Positions 37,632-49,462 of a stretch of DNA of 64,000 nucleotides are shown piece after piece. The translations under genes and the position numbers were made by a program. Below the pieces are notes generated by a model. That model was not told the DNA's origin, searched no databases, and worked only from the letters and a program-made list of their open reading frames with translations. The first letter of the stretch is position 1, and each line of letters begins with the position of its first letter. The stretch comes from Neodiprion pinetum. Taxonomy: Eukaryota > Arthropoda > Insecta > Hymenoptera > Diprionidae. Location of the stretch: assembly GCF_021155775.2 (NCBI RefSeq), contig NC_060236.1, forward strand, positions 34,868,548 through 34,932,547, written 5' to 3'.

Positions 37632-40600
37632 CTAATGAGGATTCCGCGCTGGAATTGGCGGTCCTCCTGTCGTTCTTGCAGGAACAGGAGGTGGCATATT
37701 CATTGGCAAGTTTGGCGGCGGATGCTGCGGAGGTGGATGAGCCGCTTGTCTTTGCGGAAGCGGAGGCGGCAGAGAGGCCGCAGCGCTGTTTGCGAAATCC
37801 TCGGGACTTTCGATACGCGGTAAGGGTGGCGGAGGCCTGCTGGGAATCGGATAGCTCGGCGTATTATCTTGAATTTCCTCGTAAATCGCAGACTCCGGTG
37901 ATTGTCTTTCAGGTTCAGATGACTCCAGGTTACAAGGCTGGCCGCGAGATGACGGGAACTGATTAGGCACAACGCTGTAAACACCGGCACGGGGTGCCTG
38001 ACGCCTTCCCACAGTTGGGCTTTGGCCAGGTTGAATAGGGCGACCGGGGGGCGCCGGTCTGGGCGGAGGAATTACCTCATTGGGACTGTAACGCTCCGGC
38101 ACATTTTTTCGCTCAGTTAAATTGAGCCCTTCGAACTGGTGGACTGGACTATCGATAGGAGTATCGTCCATGCAGTAAGGTACAGTGGTATTGCTGCATA
38201 TTTCGATCTCTTTTTGTATGAGTCTCACCCAGTTGGGTGACTTTAGAGACAGTGTCAAGGTCTGACCGCATACTTGGGTTGTTCCCTTGTTCACAGCAGC
38301 CAGGGCGCACTGGCCATCCCTAAAAGTAACCCAAATTGTGTCCTCGACAAACCTGACTAAGATAACTTCACCTATGTGTGAAAAGTCCTGCAGCAATGCC
38401 ATCATGAAACTGTCATCGAATACACTGTCCATTTCCTCACTGCCGTCATCTACAGCTTTCACTATTACTGTGCCGTCAGGGGGGCCCAGGTCTTGGATTA
38501 CTTCTTCGAATACACGTTCCCGTTTCTCTATGTTGACTTGATGAACGTCTATGTCGATTATTGCTACCACAGGTCTGTGATCGCTTTGCTTCAATTCTGC
38601 CCTGCCATAGTGAACAAGGCGCCCAGGATTCCAGTCTACTGGTGAATCTGGCAAATAATTGTAAGTTTTCGATCATTTTTGTACATGTAGTTACTCTACT
38701 TTTTAGAAAAATGTGAGCATAGATTTATTTTTTCAACTTACCAATATCGGGCACCTGTTTCCGCCTTTTCCACAACACTCTATCTGTCCAAGCAGGCTGT
38801 CGACATTTCTCACTCGTATCGTAGTCGTCGGAGAAAAGATCATATTTGTAGGTAGGAGGGAAGGTGATTGGACCCTCCAAAAAGTTTTTGAAAACGTTAC
38901 CTTCCTCCTGTTGATTCTGAGGTGGTAGAAGAAAAAAATGAACATGGTATGTCGCAAACGTGTAATACTATTCATAAGTATGCTCAATACGAGACAAATC
39001 GGGGTCCTTGGAAAAGGGGTGCATCGCAGGACAAAAATAAACTTACTTTTAATTGGTCACACTGCAAAATCTGATCGAATTCATTCTTTTTGATCATTTC
39101 CTTCATTTCATCCTTATCCATGTCGACTCTGTAGTTGAAATCACCACACCAGAATACATAGTCGTGAGTATTGAGGGTTCTCCCCATGGGGAACGTGATT
39201 TTTCGCGTTATTTCAGCATAGTCGGCGTTCCGTTCGCTTATCTGAGATTGACCAGCGGCAAAATGTGCGCATACGAAGCAGAAAGATGTCGAATAAAGAA
39301 CGCATCTTATGGCTGCGGCGCCTTTGTTACCCGTCGCTCCACCGAGTCCAGTTTTCACACAATCGACAGCAACGTCTCTCAAGTAAGGTGCATGTTCGGG
39401 CCGAATGAAGAGGTAGAGACAGACTCCAACCAGCTGTTGGAACGTTACAAGAACGTATTCGTTGTCCCGAGATAAAACTTTCTGCAATTCTTCAGCCCAT
39501 GCTTTCGCGTTTTCCGAGCTCGCTGCCATGATATTACTAGCATTCAAATCAACGATTTCTTCAAACCCTATCGCGAATATATCCACAGGAACATTGTCGT
39601 GCTTCACACTTACTAGAGCTAGAAAATCATTCACATGAAGTTATTACCAGTTTACACAAATGTGTTGAATTATATACAATACTTTTAGTACAAAAAAAAC
39701 TACTCACAAGGTGACTTGCGGACTGGATCCAGAAGCCAGTCAGCTAAAGAAACATCCTTGTAAACAACACTGCGAAAGTGTTTGCCTCCGTTGACGTTAT
39801 ACGTTCCAACACCGACACGCAGATTCATGGAAACAACGTATTCGTTGTACCTTTTGCACATTTCTCGGAGTACACTAGGAGGGGCATGAAGCATATTGGA
39901 CGGAAGTAAAAGGCGAGCTCTGTCGGCGAGTTCAGTGTTCAGAGTTGAACCGAGGAGTAGAATATCAATGGCTTCCTGCTTGCTGGAGTCCAACAGATTA
40001 TTCTGTATCGTCCTTGCAGCGGATCGTGCTCCATCCATGAGTTTTGAACTACCCTGAATGGCACCCGTGCCAGCGTATATTTTGCTAACTTCATTTCCAT
40101 TGTTTATCCACATCTGCCGAAATACTTCCTCAAACCTCGATACCATCTGCTGTTTTTCCATAAGCTTCAAGAGGCCCAATTGGACGCCCAGTATTTCCAT
40201 GGCAAAGAACGTCTGTACACAATTTGTCCTGTCCAAACAATCGAGGCAGTTAGTGCGGATTGTACCTCGTTGCTCCTTTACAACTTCAGTGCCAACGGCG
40301 TAGAAGAGGGAATAAGATTTGAGGTACTTCTCGACCTTTGACTTCAGCTTGGACAAATTCTTGGTGTTTCCTCCGCGGCATTCTTGATGGTAATCGAACA
40401 GAATGTGAGGAACGTCCGTGCGGTGTTTTGAGACGCTGTGATGGCGCTGGAACAGGTTACTCAGCATCGCCTCACCCTCTTTGCTACCGATCAGACTAGA
40501 TCCCAGTAGATTTACGATAACCTGCTGTCCATAACGCTCCTTTATCATCGACAAATGTCGCTCGAATGCCGGTGCCGAGGCCTCAAATCCACGAGATATC

Positions 40601-43259
40601 TTCACCTTATGAGAACCGACTTGCACCCCAGGCTGCTCCCAGAAAAGTGGAACGGAGCCACGTGTTTGAACATAAGAAGTCACTTCGTTATCTAAGTATA
40701 TCACCTGCTCCGTCTCCACAAAGTTTGCCACGTGTCCATCATCGTTACTGCCTCGCACATTGAACCTGAAATTGCACAATTATGAACAAACAGTTGGAAA
40801 CTTGTCGTAATTATAGATTCTAGATATATTTGCAAACCTTGTTCCTGCACGCTCGCAGCTCAATCTGGACACCACAACAGCGCGGGCTTGCCGATGCCCT
40901 ACATATACAGTGCGAATTTCAACGCTCCCGCACATTGCTTTTAGCAACCATTGACCAGTGTTGACTCCAAATCTGAGTAGGTGGATATGCAGCATTCGAT
41001 TCCTGCAAAAGATCATCGTTCAATCATTTCTATGAAGCGATAAGAGTGGACTGATATAAGAATAATGTGCCTCCATTTTTAGTCGAGAATTGTAAAGAGT
41101 CTAAGGAAACAGAACAAGGAGGGTAGCAATCAATTAGCTGAGGTATAATGGGCGTACCAAAAGAATCTATTGTCTGTAATGCTGGACTTGTAGCGCTTCT
41201 GGGCACTGAGTGTTATGTCCAGGGCTTCTTGCTGGCTAGCACTCCATGAGAAGTAAAATGTGCCGGAGTTGAGGACTTTTCTGACCTCTGAAATCCTGTC
41301 TTCGTTACCTTGGACATAGTGCAGTGGTACAAAATGCGTCTGCGTAACGCGAAATATCTCTGACTCTCCAACTTTTCCCACAGAGAAGCAGCCCGTAACA
41401 AGAACTAGATAGAGCAAAGTACTGTCCCCGGCATTCAGTTGCAGCACACCCAGGCACCCATAGGCATCCAACAGTTTAACGTACTGAGACTTGAGCGACT
41501 CTGTCTCTTGGGCAGCTGTTGAAAATAGGAACAAAGAAATTTTTCAGTAGAGCGACCTTAAACTTGACTAAATTCTTTGTATGTGTCGTTCTAAATTTAC
41601 AGTAATTATCAGTGAATGTGTGTTATTGCGTTTCAGTATTTCTCAACTCCTGGTCCGGAATCTTATCTAGTTTACAGATAAGGAACATTGTTTTTACCAA
41701 TGATGCCAATTCATTTATATGTTTTAGCTACTGCAGAAAATGTAATTGAGAAAGTGTCGTATATTTCTCAAGATAAAAAGTGTTGAAAATTCTGAGCTAT
41801 TCCCACAAAAATATATCATCAAATTGTCATTATTGCTAAAAGATGTACTTCACGTGTGAAATAAAGCGTTTCATATTTGGATGGTTAAAGATAATTTGCA
41901 TTTTTATTGATTCAAGCGTCCAAAATAAAGGCGAAAATCTTATCTGGATCAGAAAACTGCGCTCTACTATTTGGTGATGTGAATTTGAATCTCTGCAAGT
42001 GAGTCTTTAAATTCCACATATCATGTTTCCATAGGCATTGCCAAGAATAGTGAGGCTGTAATGAATTTTTTCATCTGGAAAGCTATAAACCAATTTACAA
42101 TGGCAATTGTGCATTTAGCACCCAGGGAGGATTTTTAAATGTTAAAGCTGATTAATATGTCCGAAAACGTATTAAAAGTTGTCTTTTCGGTTTCGGCAAA
42201 AAATGACCTTTGTTTGAAATTATACGGAATCATGGGTTATCTTTAACTCTCATTTTCAGTATCTTTGAAAATATTAGTTCCACAGGTTTTGGCAACGAGA
42301 AACCATTGTGAACCCTGTCGTTTTTCAGTTTAGAATTTATATTATGTACAAAGACGTTTTCTGCCTAAATGAAATTGATAATTGTTTCTGTATTTTTTCG
42401 GAAATTTTCAATTCGGTCTAAAACGCGGTAAAATGTTCGACCGCTCGCAGCGCGTTAACGGAATTCGTAACTGGTGGATCATACGAACGGAGCAGCAGTC
42501 TTGATTAAAATTTGAACGTTAATTCGTTGTCAATTCGATAGAATGAGTCATCAACCAAGGGTAATTCGGAGCAGTATGTTAGAACGGTCAGAACCTATAT
42601 CTTCTGAAACGACTCGCATGAACCCGCCATATTGCCAATCATGAGCATTTTTTCAATTCTCAGAAGCACGTCATCCACGAGGTCAAAGTTAGTAACGTTA
42701 TTATAACGAAACATTGGGAAAAACCACTATTTTTTTATTATTAAAATGGTTTTGAAGGAACTGAGATTGCAAAATATGAGTATGTTTTGTTTCATTATGG
42801 TTTGTTGAATTTCAAATGGTTCCAAAATTGTGAAATAATGGTTTTTCCTCAGCATGAATTGTTACGATAACGTTACTAACTTCAACACGATCGTCATCCC
42901 GATTCATACTTGTATGGTAGTCTTTTCTTCTCTACTTAATTTTACTTTGGTATAGAAATAAAAACCATCATCGATCACCGGGTGGTATATTTTTGTGAAA
43001 CTGTCAATTTACATTACGACACAGTTACAGATAAGGCAAACATTTTAGATAGTTTGTAAGGCTGTTTTGCTTCGTGTCAATTTTTCGTTATAGAAAAAAT
43101 AGGAGGAGCGGGCTTATTGTTAGCATACTCACACAAGACTGCCACTGCTTGGGATTCGAAGAGGACGGTATCCTTGCGGTTTCTTTGCTCAAGTAGAAGA
43201 GAGTGAGGACTTGGTGGTTTTAACTTCTCGTAAATCCGAAATCCCTTGCCCATAGCCAT
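37632..43259 (-). CDS. synj: Synaptojanin, dual phosphoinositide phosphatase
   Basis: Hydrolyses PI(4,5)P2 and PI4P during clathrin uncoating and synaptic vesicle recycling, recruited by endophilin. Seven coding exons join in frame: 43259-43133, 41515-41158, 41002-40838, 40765-39708, 39612-39047, 38916-38742 and 38647-37632, giving 1,154 residues, close to the fly protein. The start MAMGKGFRIYEKLKPP is family-typical. The SAC domain carries the CX5R motif (Cys390-Arg396 in NCLDCLDRTNC). The inositol 5-phosphatase domain begins about residue 532 (GVGTYNVNGGKHF) and shows FWCGDFNYRVDMD, QPAWTDRVLW and KQSDHRPV. A synaptojanin-type RNA-recognition-like domain follows (LLQDFSHIGEVILVRF, VTFRDGQCAL). 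The last 150 residues are proline-rich with SH3 ligands (PPPVPARTTGGPPIPARNPH). The 1.6-kb first coding intron contains a palindromic element. Calypso follows on the same strand. Confidence 0.96.
42682..42886. mobile_element. Palindromic repeat family B, copy in synaptojanin intron 1
   Basis: The left end CAAAGTTAGTAACGTTAT and right end ATAACGTTACTAACTTCAAC are inverted; inner segments GGGAAAAACCACTATTT and AATAATGGTTTTTCCTC also pair. The element has no coding capacity. Related copies lie at 32005-32216 (opposite orientation) and 1335-1465. Confidence 0.65.
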
Positions 43260-44090
43260 TTTTTTGGGAGGGTGTTTGTGTTTTTATTCTATCTTTATGG
43301 CCGTTTTTATATATATATGCATACACACGCACACTGTATACGTACTTTCTTGTACCTCGGTTGTTTTGTACGGCACACCAATGGCTAAATTGACAGCTGA
43401 CAGAATCGTCTGCAGGATGACTCTCCGGGTCTATTCCAGGCCCCTTCGCCTGGCTCGTCACTTCTACGATTGACTCCACCAAGTACAGTAGATTATTACT
43501 TATCCTTCACAGCAGAAATTCAAGACGATATACATATGTATGATTTTAAAACGCCTCCTCGGGGCGCTACGCGGTTTAGATCAGGTTGGTTCAGTTGGGT
43601 CAGGTTAGGTTTCACGTCGATAATTCGATAGTTGATACTCGAAATACTTTACTTTTGTACTTGGAACCAGGTGGCGCATCTGTCTTCTTACTTCTTATTC
43701 TTCCTATGAGTGGACGCTGTATTACATATAGTACAGTCCGTACAGTCTGTAGAGACAACAGGTAGGATCGTTACTACGTTTCGTATATTAAGGAATCTAG
43801 CAGAAGTTCAACGTGTTGAGGGGGTGCTCCGGTGGATGTCGACGTTGACGTATATATCTTAAAATATCGAGCTCCACGTATCCCAAACACAAAAAAGAAA
43901 ACACTCAATAGCCCCATTTTATACATAATTCTGAACAAAAACACTCCAATACATTTTCGTTTGACGGAGAAATGAAGAAATGGCACGGATTCTACGAAAT
44001 CGCAATAGAAAATTCGTATTCGTATAAATACCTCTTTGGATTTTTTCAAAAAATATATCAATTTTTAATAAGGCCGAAATCAATTGATTG
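43260..44090. other. Synaptojanin 5' UTR and promoter region
   Basis: No coding gene recognised. 43.55-43.75 kb is locally GC-richer, with repeated GGTTAGGT/GGTCAGGT-like words, and is the best place for the synaptojanin start; no TATA box was seen. Weak open frames here are not domain-bearing. Confidence 0.45.
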
Positions 44091-44092
44091 AC

Positions 44093-47000
44093 TTATAATT
44101 TCTCTGCTGTTGATCCTACGCTCTTTTTCATGTCTTTTCTACGTTCCACAGGATCCAATTAGTTGAGGTAGGGTCGTTTGAATCGATTCTCAGACCAATT
44201 GATTTTGACTCTGTAAATCAAAAGAAAAAGAAGGAACCCCTTCGGATTTTTTAAGTCTATTCTTAGTGGATTTTGCAAAATATGGGAATCGATTTATTCA
44301 GACCCTATATCGACGTAATTTTGCGAGAGAAATCCATCGCGCACAGTCTCGACTCTCTGCAAACAACGGATGAGAAGAAATGGCCGAAAAACAAGAAATT
44401 TGCATCAGGTTGTCAAAAATATGGGGAAGAAAAATAACGAATTCATAGCTACCAAGTTTCGTTTTACCTCAGTTTTGGTATATATATCGAGCCTTAGTCC
44501 TAGTACAAGTGTTCCAGTGTCAGTGTATAGTACGTGAACAAGCTGTTAAATAATACTAAAGTGAGTAAATAAAAATGCAGGAGAATAATTGAACATTCCA
44601 TAAGAAGTCTGACTATTATATTAGGGTAAAGTAGTACAATACATATTACCTTAAGCATCATATGGAAAGTAGTATATAAAATGGTAATTAATATAGTTTG
44701 CATGTATAGATTAGGCTCCAGCCTGCGCACAGGTGCAATGTACCTGCTCAGGATAATATATGTAAAACATTTCATTGTTTTATGTGACCTGAATTAAAGT
44801 ACGTGAACTAATTCATTTCTGTGTGTTTTCTTCGCATTTCCTCAGTTGTACCTACGTCCGACGCTCTTTGTCATGTCTTGTTCGCGTTCTTGAGGATCCA
44901 ATTAGTCTAAAACGGGTCGTACAAATCGATTCTGAAACAAAAAAATTTCTACTTCAAAAATCACCTGAAAGGTAAGGCTAACCCGTAAAGGTAAAGGCTA
45001 GCTATCTCCACTGCCTCTCTCGTCTTTTCGGCCGCTACTAGCTGTGACTGAAACCTGGCTCGATTCGCAGATCTCGGACTCCGTTGTCTTGCTACCAGGC
45101 TACCTTACCAACCGAACTCAGGTCTATCTCGACGCTTGCTGTCTTAAACGTGCACTCTATCAGTATCTCTTCCGGACAGAAGAGACTCGTTCTTGATGGT
45201 GATTCTTCATCTAGATTTCTCTACTTCCTGCTTCCCACGTTTCTATGTTTCTACTTTATTCTATTTTTTTCTAACACTGTCTTTACCGTCTTTCACTCTT
45301 CCAATTTTTGTATCCTTCTATCTGTATATTTCTACTCCTGTCTATGTCGTTGTAGTTCTCTGTCTCTATTCTGTGCTCCTCTTTACTCTAAATAACGAAC
45401 GAGGCTAAGTTTTTGGATTTGAGACTCTGTATATAGCTTAACTTTGTATACTTTTCTTGTTATTTCCCAACATGGCTATGGGAAAGTTCTTAATAAAACC
45501 ATCAAACCCCTTTGCATTTTTGGCAAAAATTTGAGCGATTCTGAAAAGAGCTGGAATAAATTCTTTCTGACACTATTCCGACGTAATTTTGCGAGAGAAA
45601 TCGATTGGGCGCAGTCCCAATACGCTGCGAACAATGTGTCAAAAGTTAGAGCCGAAAAACGAGAACCTGTGTTTTCGACATTTTTCAGCAGGTGCTTTTT
45701 CCTTCGTAATTTCTCTCCTGTTGATTCCACGTTCTTTTCGCTGCGTTTTCTGAGTTCCTGGGCGTCCAATTAGTCAGAAAAGAGGCGTACAAATCGAATC
45801 TGAGAGCAAAAATTTTTTGGTCGAAAAATGAAAAAAAAGTAAGGCTAACCCCTTTGTATTTTTGGCGAAAATTTGAGCGATTCTGAAAAGAGCTGGAATG
45901 AATTCTTTCTGACACTATTCCGACGTAATTTTGCGAGAGAAATCGATTGGGCGCAGTCCCAATACGCTGCGAACAATGCGTCAAAAGTTAGAGCCGAAAA
46001 ACGAGAACCTGTGTTTTCGACGTTTTTCAGCAGGTGCTTTTTCCTTCGTAATTTCTCTCCTGTTGATCTCACGCTGTTTTCGCTGCGTTTTCTGAGTTCC
46101 TGGAGGTCCAATTAGTCAGGAAAGGGTCATACAAATCGAATCTCAGACCAAAAATATTCGGCTCCAAAAATGAAAAAAAAAGTAAGGCTAACCCCTTTGC
46201 ATTTTTGGAAAAAATTTGAGCGATTCTGAAAAGAGCTGGAATAAATTCTTTCTGACACTATTCCGACGTAATTTTGCGAGAGAAATCGATTGGGCGCACT
46301 CCCAATACGCTGCGAACAACGCGTCAAAAGTTAGAGCCGAAAAACGAGAACCTGTGTTTTCGACATTCTTCAGCAGGTGCTTTTTCCTTCGTAATTTCTC
46401 TCCTGTTGATCCCACGCTGTTTTCGCTGCGTTTTCTGAGTTCCTGGAGGTCCAATTAGTCAGGAAAGGGTCATACAAATCGAATCTGAGAGCAAAAATTT
46501 TTTGGTCGAAAAATGAAAAAAAAGTAAGGCTAACCCCTTTGTATTTTTGGCGAAAATTTGAGCGATTCTGAAAAGAGCTGGAATAAATTCTTTCTGACAC
46601 TATTCAGACGTAATTTTGCGAGAGAAATCGATTGGGTGCAGTCCCAATACGCTGCGATCAACGCGTCAAAAGTTAGAGCCGAAAAACGAGAATCTGTGTT
46701 TTCGACATTTTTCAGCAGGTGCTTTTTCCTTCGTAATTTCTCTCCTGTTGATCCCACGCTGTTTTCGCTGCGTTTTCTGAGTTCCTGGAGGTCCAATTAG
46801 TCAGGAAAGGGTCATACAAATCGAATCTGAGAGCAAAAATTTTTTGGTCGAAAAATGAAAAAAAAGTAAGGCTAACCCCTTTGTATTTTTGGCGAAAATT
46901 TGAGCGATTCTGAAAAGAGCTGGAATAAATTCTTTCTGACACTATTCAGACGTAATTTTGCGAGAGAAATCGATTGGGTGCAGTCCCAATACGCTGCGAT

Positions 47001-48440
47001 CAACGCGTCAAAAGTTAGAGCCGAAAAACGAGAATCTGTGTTTTCGACATTTTTCAGCAGGTGCTTTTTCCTTCGTAATTTCTCTCCTGTTGATCCCACG
47101 CTGTTTTCGCTGCGTTTTCTGAGTTCCTGGAGGTCCAATTAGTCAGGAAAGGGTCATACAAATCGAATCTGAGACCAAAAATATTCGGCTCCAAAAATGA
47201 AAAAAAAAGTAAGGCTAACCCCTTTGCATTTTTGGCGAAAATTTGAGCGATTCTGAAAAGTGCTGGAATAAATTCTTTCCGGCACCATTCCGACGTACTT
47301 TTGCGAGAGAAATCGATTGAGCGCAGTCCCAATACGCTGCTATCAACGGATCAAAAGTTACAGCCAAAAAACGAGGACCTGCGTTTTCGACATTTTTCAG
47401 CAAGTGCTTTTTCCTTCGTAATTTCTCTCCTGTTGATCCCACGCTGTTTTCGCTGCGTTTTCTGAGTTCCTGGAGGTCCAATTAGTCAGGAAAGGGTCAT
47501 ACAAATCGAATCTGAGACCAAAAATATTCGGCTCCAAAAATGAAAAAAAAAGTTAGGCTAACCTCTTTGCATTTTTGGCGAAAATTTTCGTGATTTTGAA
47601 AAGTGCTGGATTAAATTCTTTCGTGGACTATTCCGACGTAATTTTGCGAGAGGAATCGATTACGATTAATCCAATTCCAAGAGTTACTCCGAATAAACAT
47701 CAAATTTGTGTGGGGTTTTCAGAACGAAGGGTGAGGAAAATAACGAATTCATAGGTGGAAGATTTCAATTCAGTTATAGTTTATTCAATATACCTTAATG
47801 CTAGTACAAGTGTTCGAGTGTCAGTGTATAGTCGTTCAACAAGTTGCCAAGTAATATATAAGTAAAAGACAATGAGAATATGACGAAAACGAAGTGTAAT
47901 ATACATTACTTCCAGCCGAATAGGAAAAATGTTATATAAAATATTTATTTTCGTAGTTTGTAAGTATAATCAAGTTCTAGCACATATGTGTAATATTATA
48001 TTGTTACCATTCACTGTAACCTGTAAGCAAAGCAATGAATAATTAAATTGCCCCATATAGTCCTTTTATTTTCTCAGTTGTTGGTCCTACGCTATTTCAA
48101 ATGCCTTTTTTGCAATCCTCGGTAATTTCCATGCTGCTGGTCCTTTGCTCTCTTTGATGTCTACGTTTCGTTCCTGAGGGACGAATCAGTTTAATGAGGG
48201 TCGTACAAATAGATGCTGAGAGGAAAAATTTTTGCTCCGAAAATTACGAAAAAAAAGTAAGTCTAACCTTTTCGTATTTTTGACGAAACTTTCGGCGATC
48301 TTGAAGAATGCTGGAATCAATTCTTTGATGCACCATATCGACGTAGATTTGCGAGAGGATTGGGATGCGAGCAGCGTATCAAAAGTGACAGTCAGAAACG
48401 AAAAAATTTCCTTGTCGGTAGTATTAATCAACCAAAAGTT
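44093..48440. repeat. Composite repeat block with diverged monomers and duplicated spacer
   Basis: Diverged monomers related to the core array occur at about 44093-44440, 44841-44960 and 48064-48380. A separate spacer beginning near 44395 and sharing CTAGTACAAGTGTTC and GTGTCAGTGTATAGT recurs near 47730, about 3.3 kb away, followed in both places by another monomer start (CTCAGTTGT...CCTACG). The arrangement monomer-spacer-monomer on both sides of the array suggests one composite element or a decayed higher-order repeat. No transposase or polymerase is visible. Confidence 0.65.
45506..47663. repeat. Tandem array of 342-343 bp monomers
   Basis: Monomer starts, marked by ACCCC or ACCTC, are at 45506, 45848, 46191, 46533, 46875, 47218 and 47561: six full copies and a partial seventh. 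The repeats at 46533 and 46875 appear identical for about 310 bp, suggesting recent unequal exchange. Two variants of the monomer end alternate: one with GAGAGCAAAAATTTTTTGG and one with GAGACCAAAAATATTCGGC. Both strands stay open for about 80-88 codons in each copy, but those frames begin with TTG rather than ATG. Confidence 0.92.
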
Positions 48441-49462
48441 AGAGTTAAAAAGTGGAAAAAATTTGGTGTTATCTGTAAACGATTGGATGGACATTACTCT
48501 CTATGTAAGTATTGTTCGTCTTTTCGTAGTCTTATCCAATAGAAGTCTATGTAACAAATTGCACATGCACACGGGAGGCATGTATGTTATTCATCCAAAA
48601 ATTATCATTATTCTCAAAAGAGATTTTCATATCCAGCATGATAGTGTTTCATAGACCTGATGTCAATGCTGTTTAATGTCATAACATCATAAATAGTTGG
48701 TACAGTGGAATAAGTTTTGACAAGAATTTTTCGAGATTTATTTGCATACATTTACTAGTTGCTAACTGCTATTATCAGTACAGTAAACGAAGGTAGTAAA
48801 AATCACTAAATTTATTATAAACTAAATCCATATTCTTGAACGCAATGAATTAATACCGTGATGAGTTGATACCACTGGCAGTTAACAGAATTAAAAATTT
48901 CATTGCTTGAACTCAATTTGGTCATACGTAAGATGAAGGGCTCTGACTTATTCACTCTTTGTAAAATCAGGCGATGGGAACAAGTGAAACAATAAAGGAA
49001 TCTCAATACCGATTTTTATGTATCGGGAGTATCACTAATAATTCACGACATTCATTTTCGTACAAACAGGCAACGCACCAAAGAAATAAGTTTGACCAAG
49101 CGGTGCGTTAAATGTTTACAACAAAATGGTCATTCTAGTGTCCAAGGTTAACAACAGTACCAAGTGTGTTAGGATAAGAATTCGAAGAGAAAAATAGGAA
49201 TGGTGAAACTGGGTAGTTATCGCGAGCATCACGCGCACCCGCGCTTTTTTCCATGCAATTCACTGGCGGTCTATCAGTCTGTATCACACTCTTCCCGCTA
49301 CGCGGTAGCACTGTTTGCCAATTCTCACAGCCCCTGAAACACGAGGAGTTCTGGGACTACGAGTCAGCCGAAAATAGAGAGGTAGAGTAAAAAAACAAAG
49401 AAAAAATATTCGCGTCGTGAAATTTCATAGTCAATTTTGCAGATTCAAAAGCGCGATCACAG
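48441..49462. other. Spacer between repeat block and small secreted-protein gene
   Basis: No supported gene. A minus-strand AATAAA at 48811-48816 could serve the gene at 49463. 49.2-49.35 kb is slightly GC-rich without recognisable coding sequence. Confidence 0.45.

Noticed and set aside
37620..37640. Possible alternative donor (TAG/GTGTGA) exactly at the synaptojanin stop
   Set aside because: The stop codon lies upstream of the GT, so splicing there would not extend the protein.
43557..43620. GGTTAGGT-like words suggesting telomeric TTAGG repeats
   Set aside because: Only a few imperfect, irregularly spaced words; not a telomeric array.
45084..45408. Phe/Ser/Leu-rich open frames just before the satellite array
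   Set aside because: Low-complexity T-rich sequence; no domain and no partner exon.
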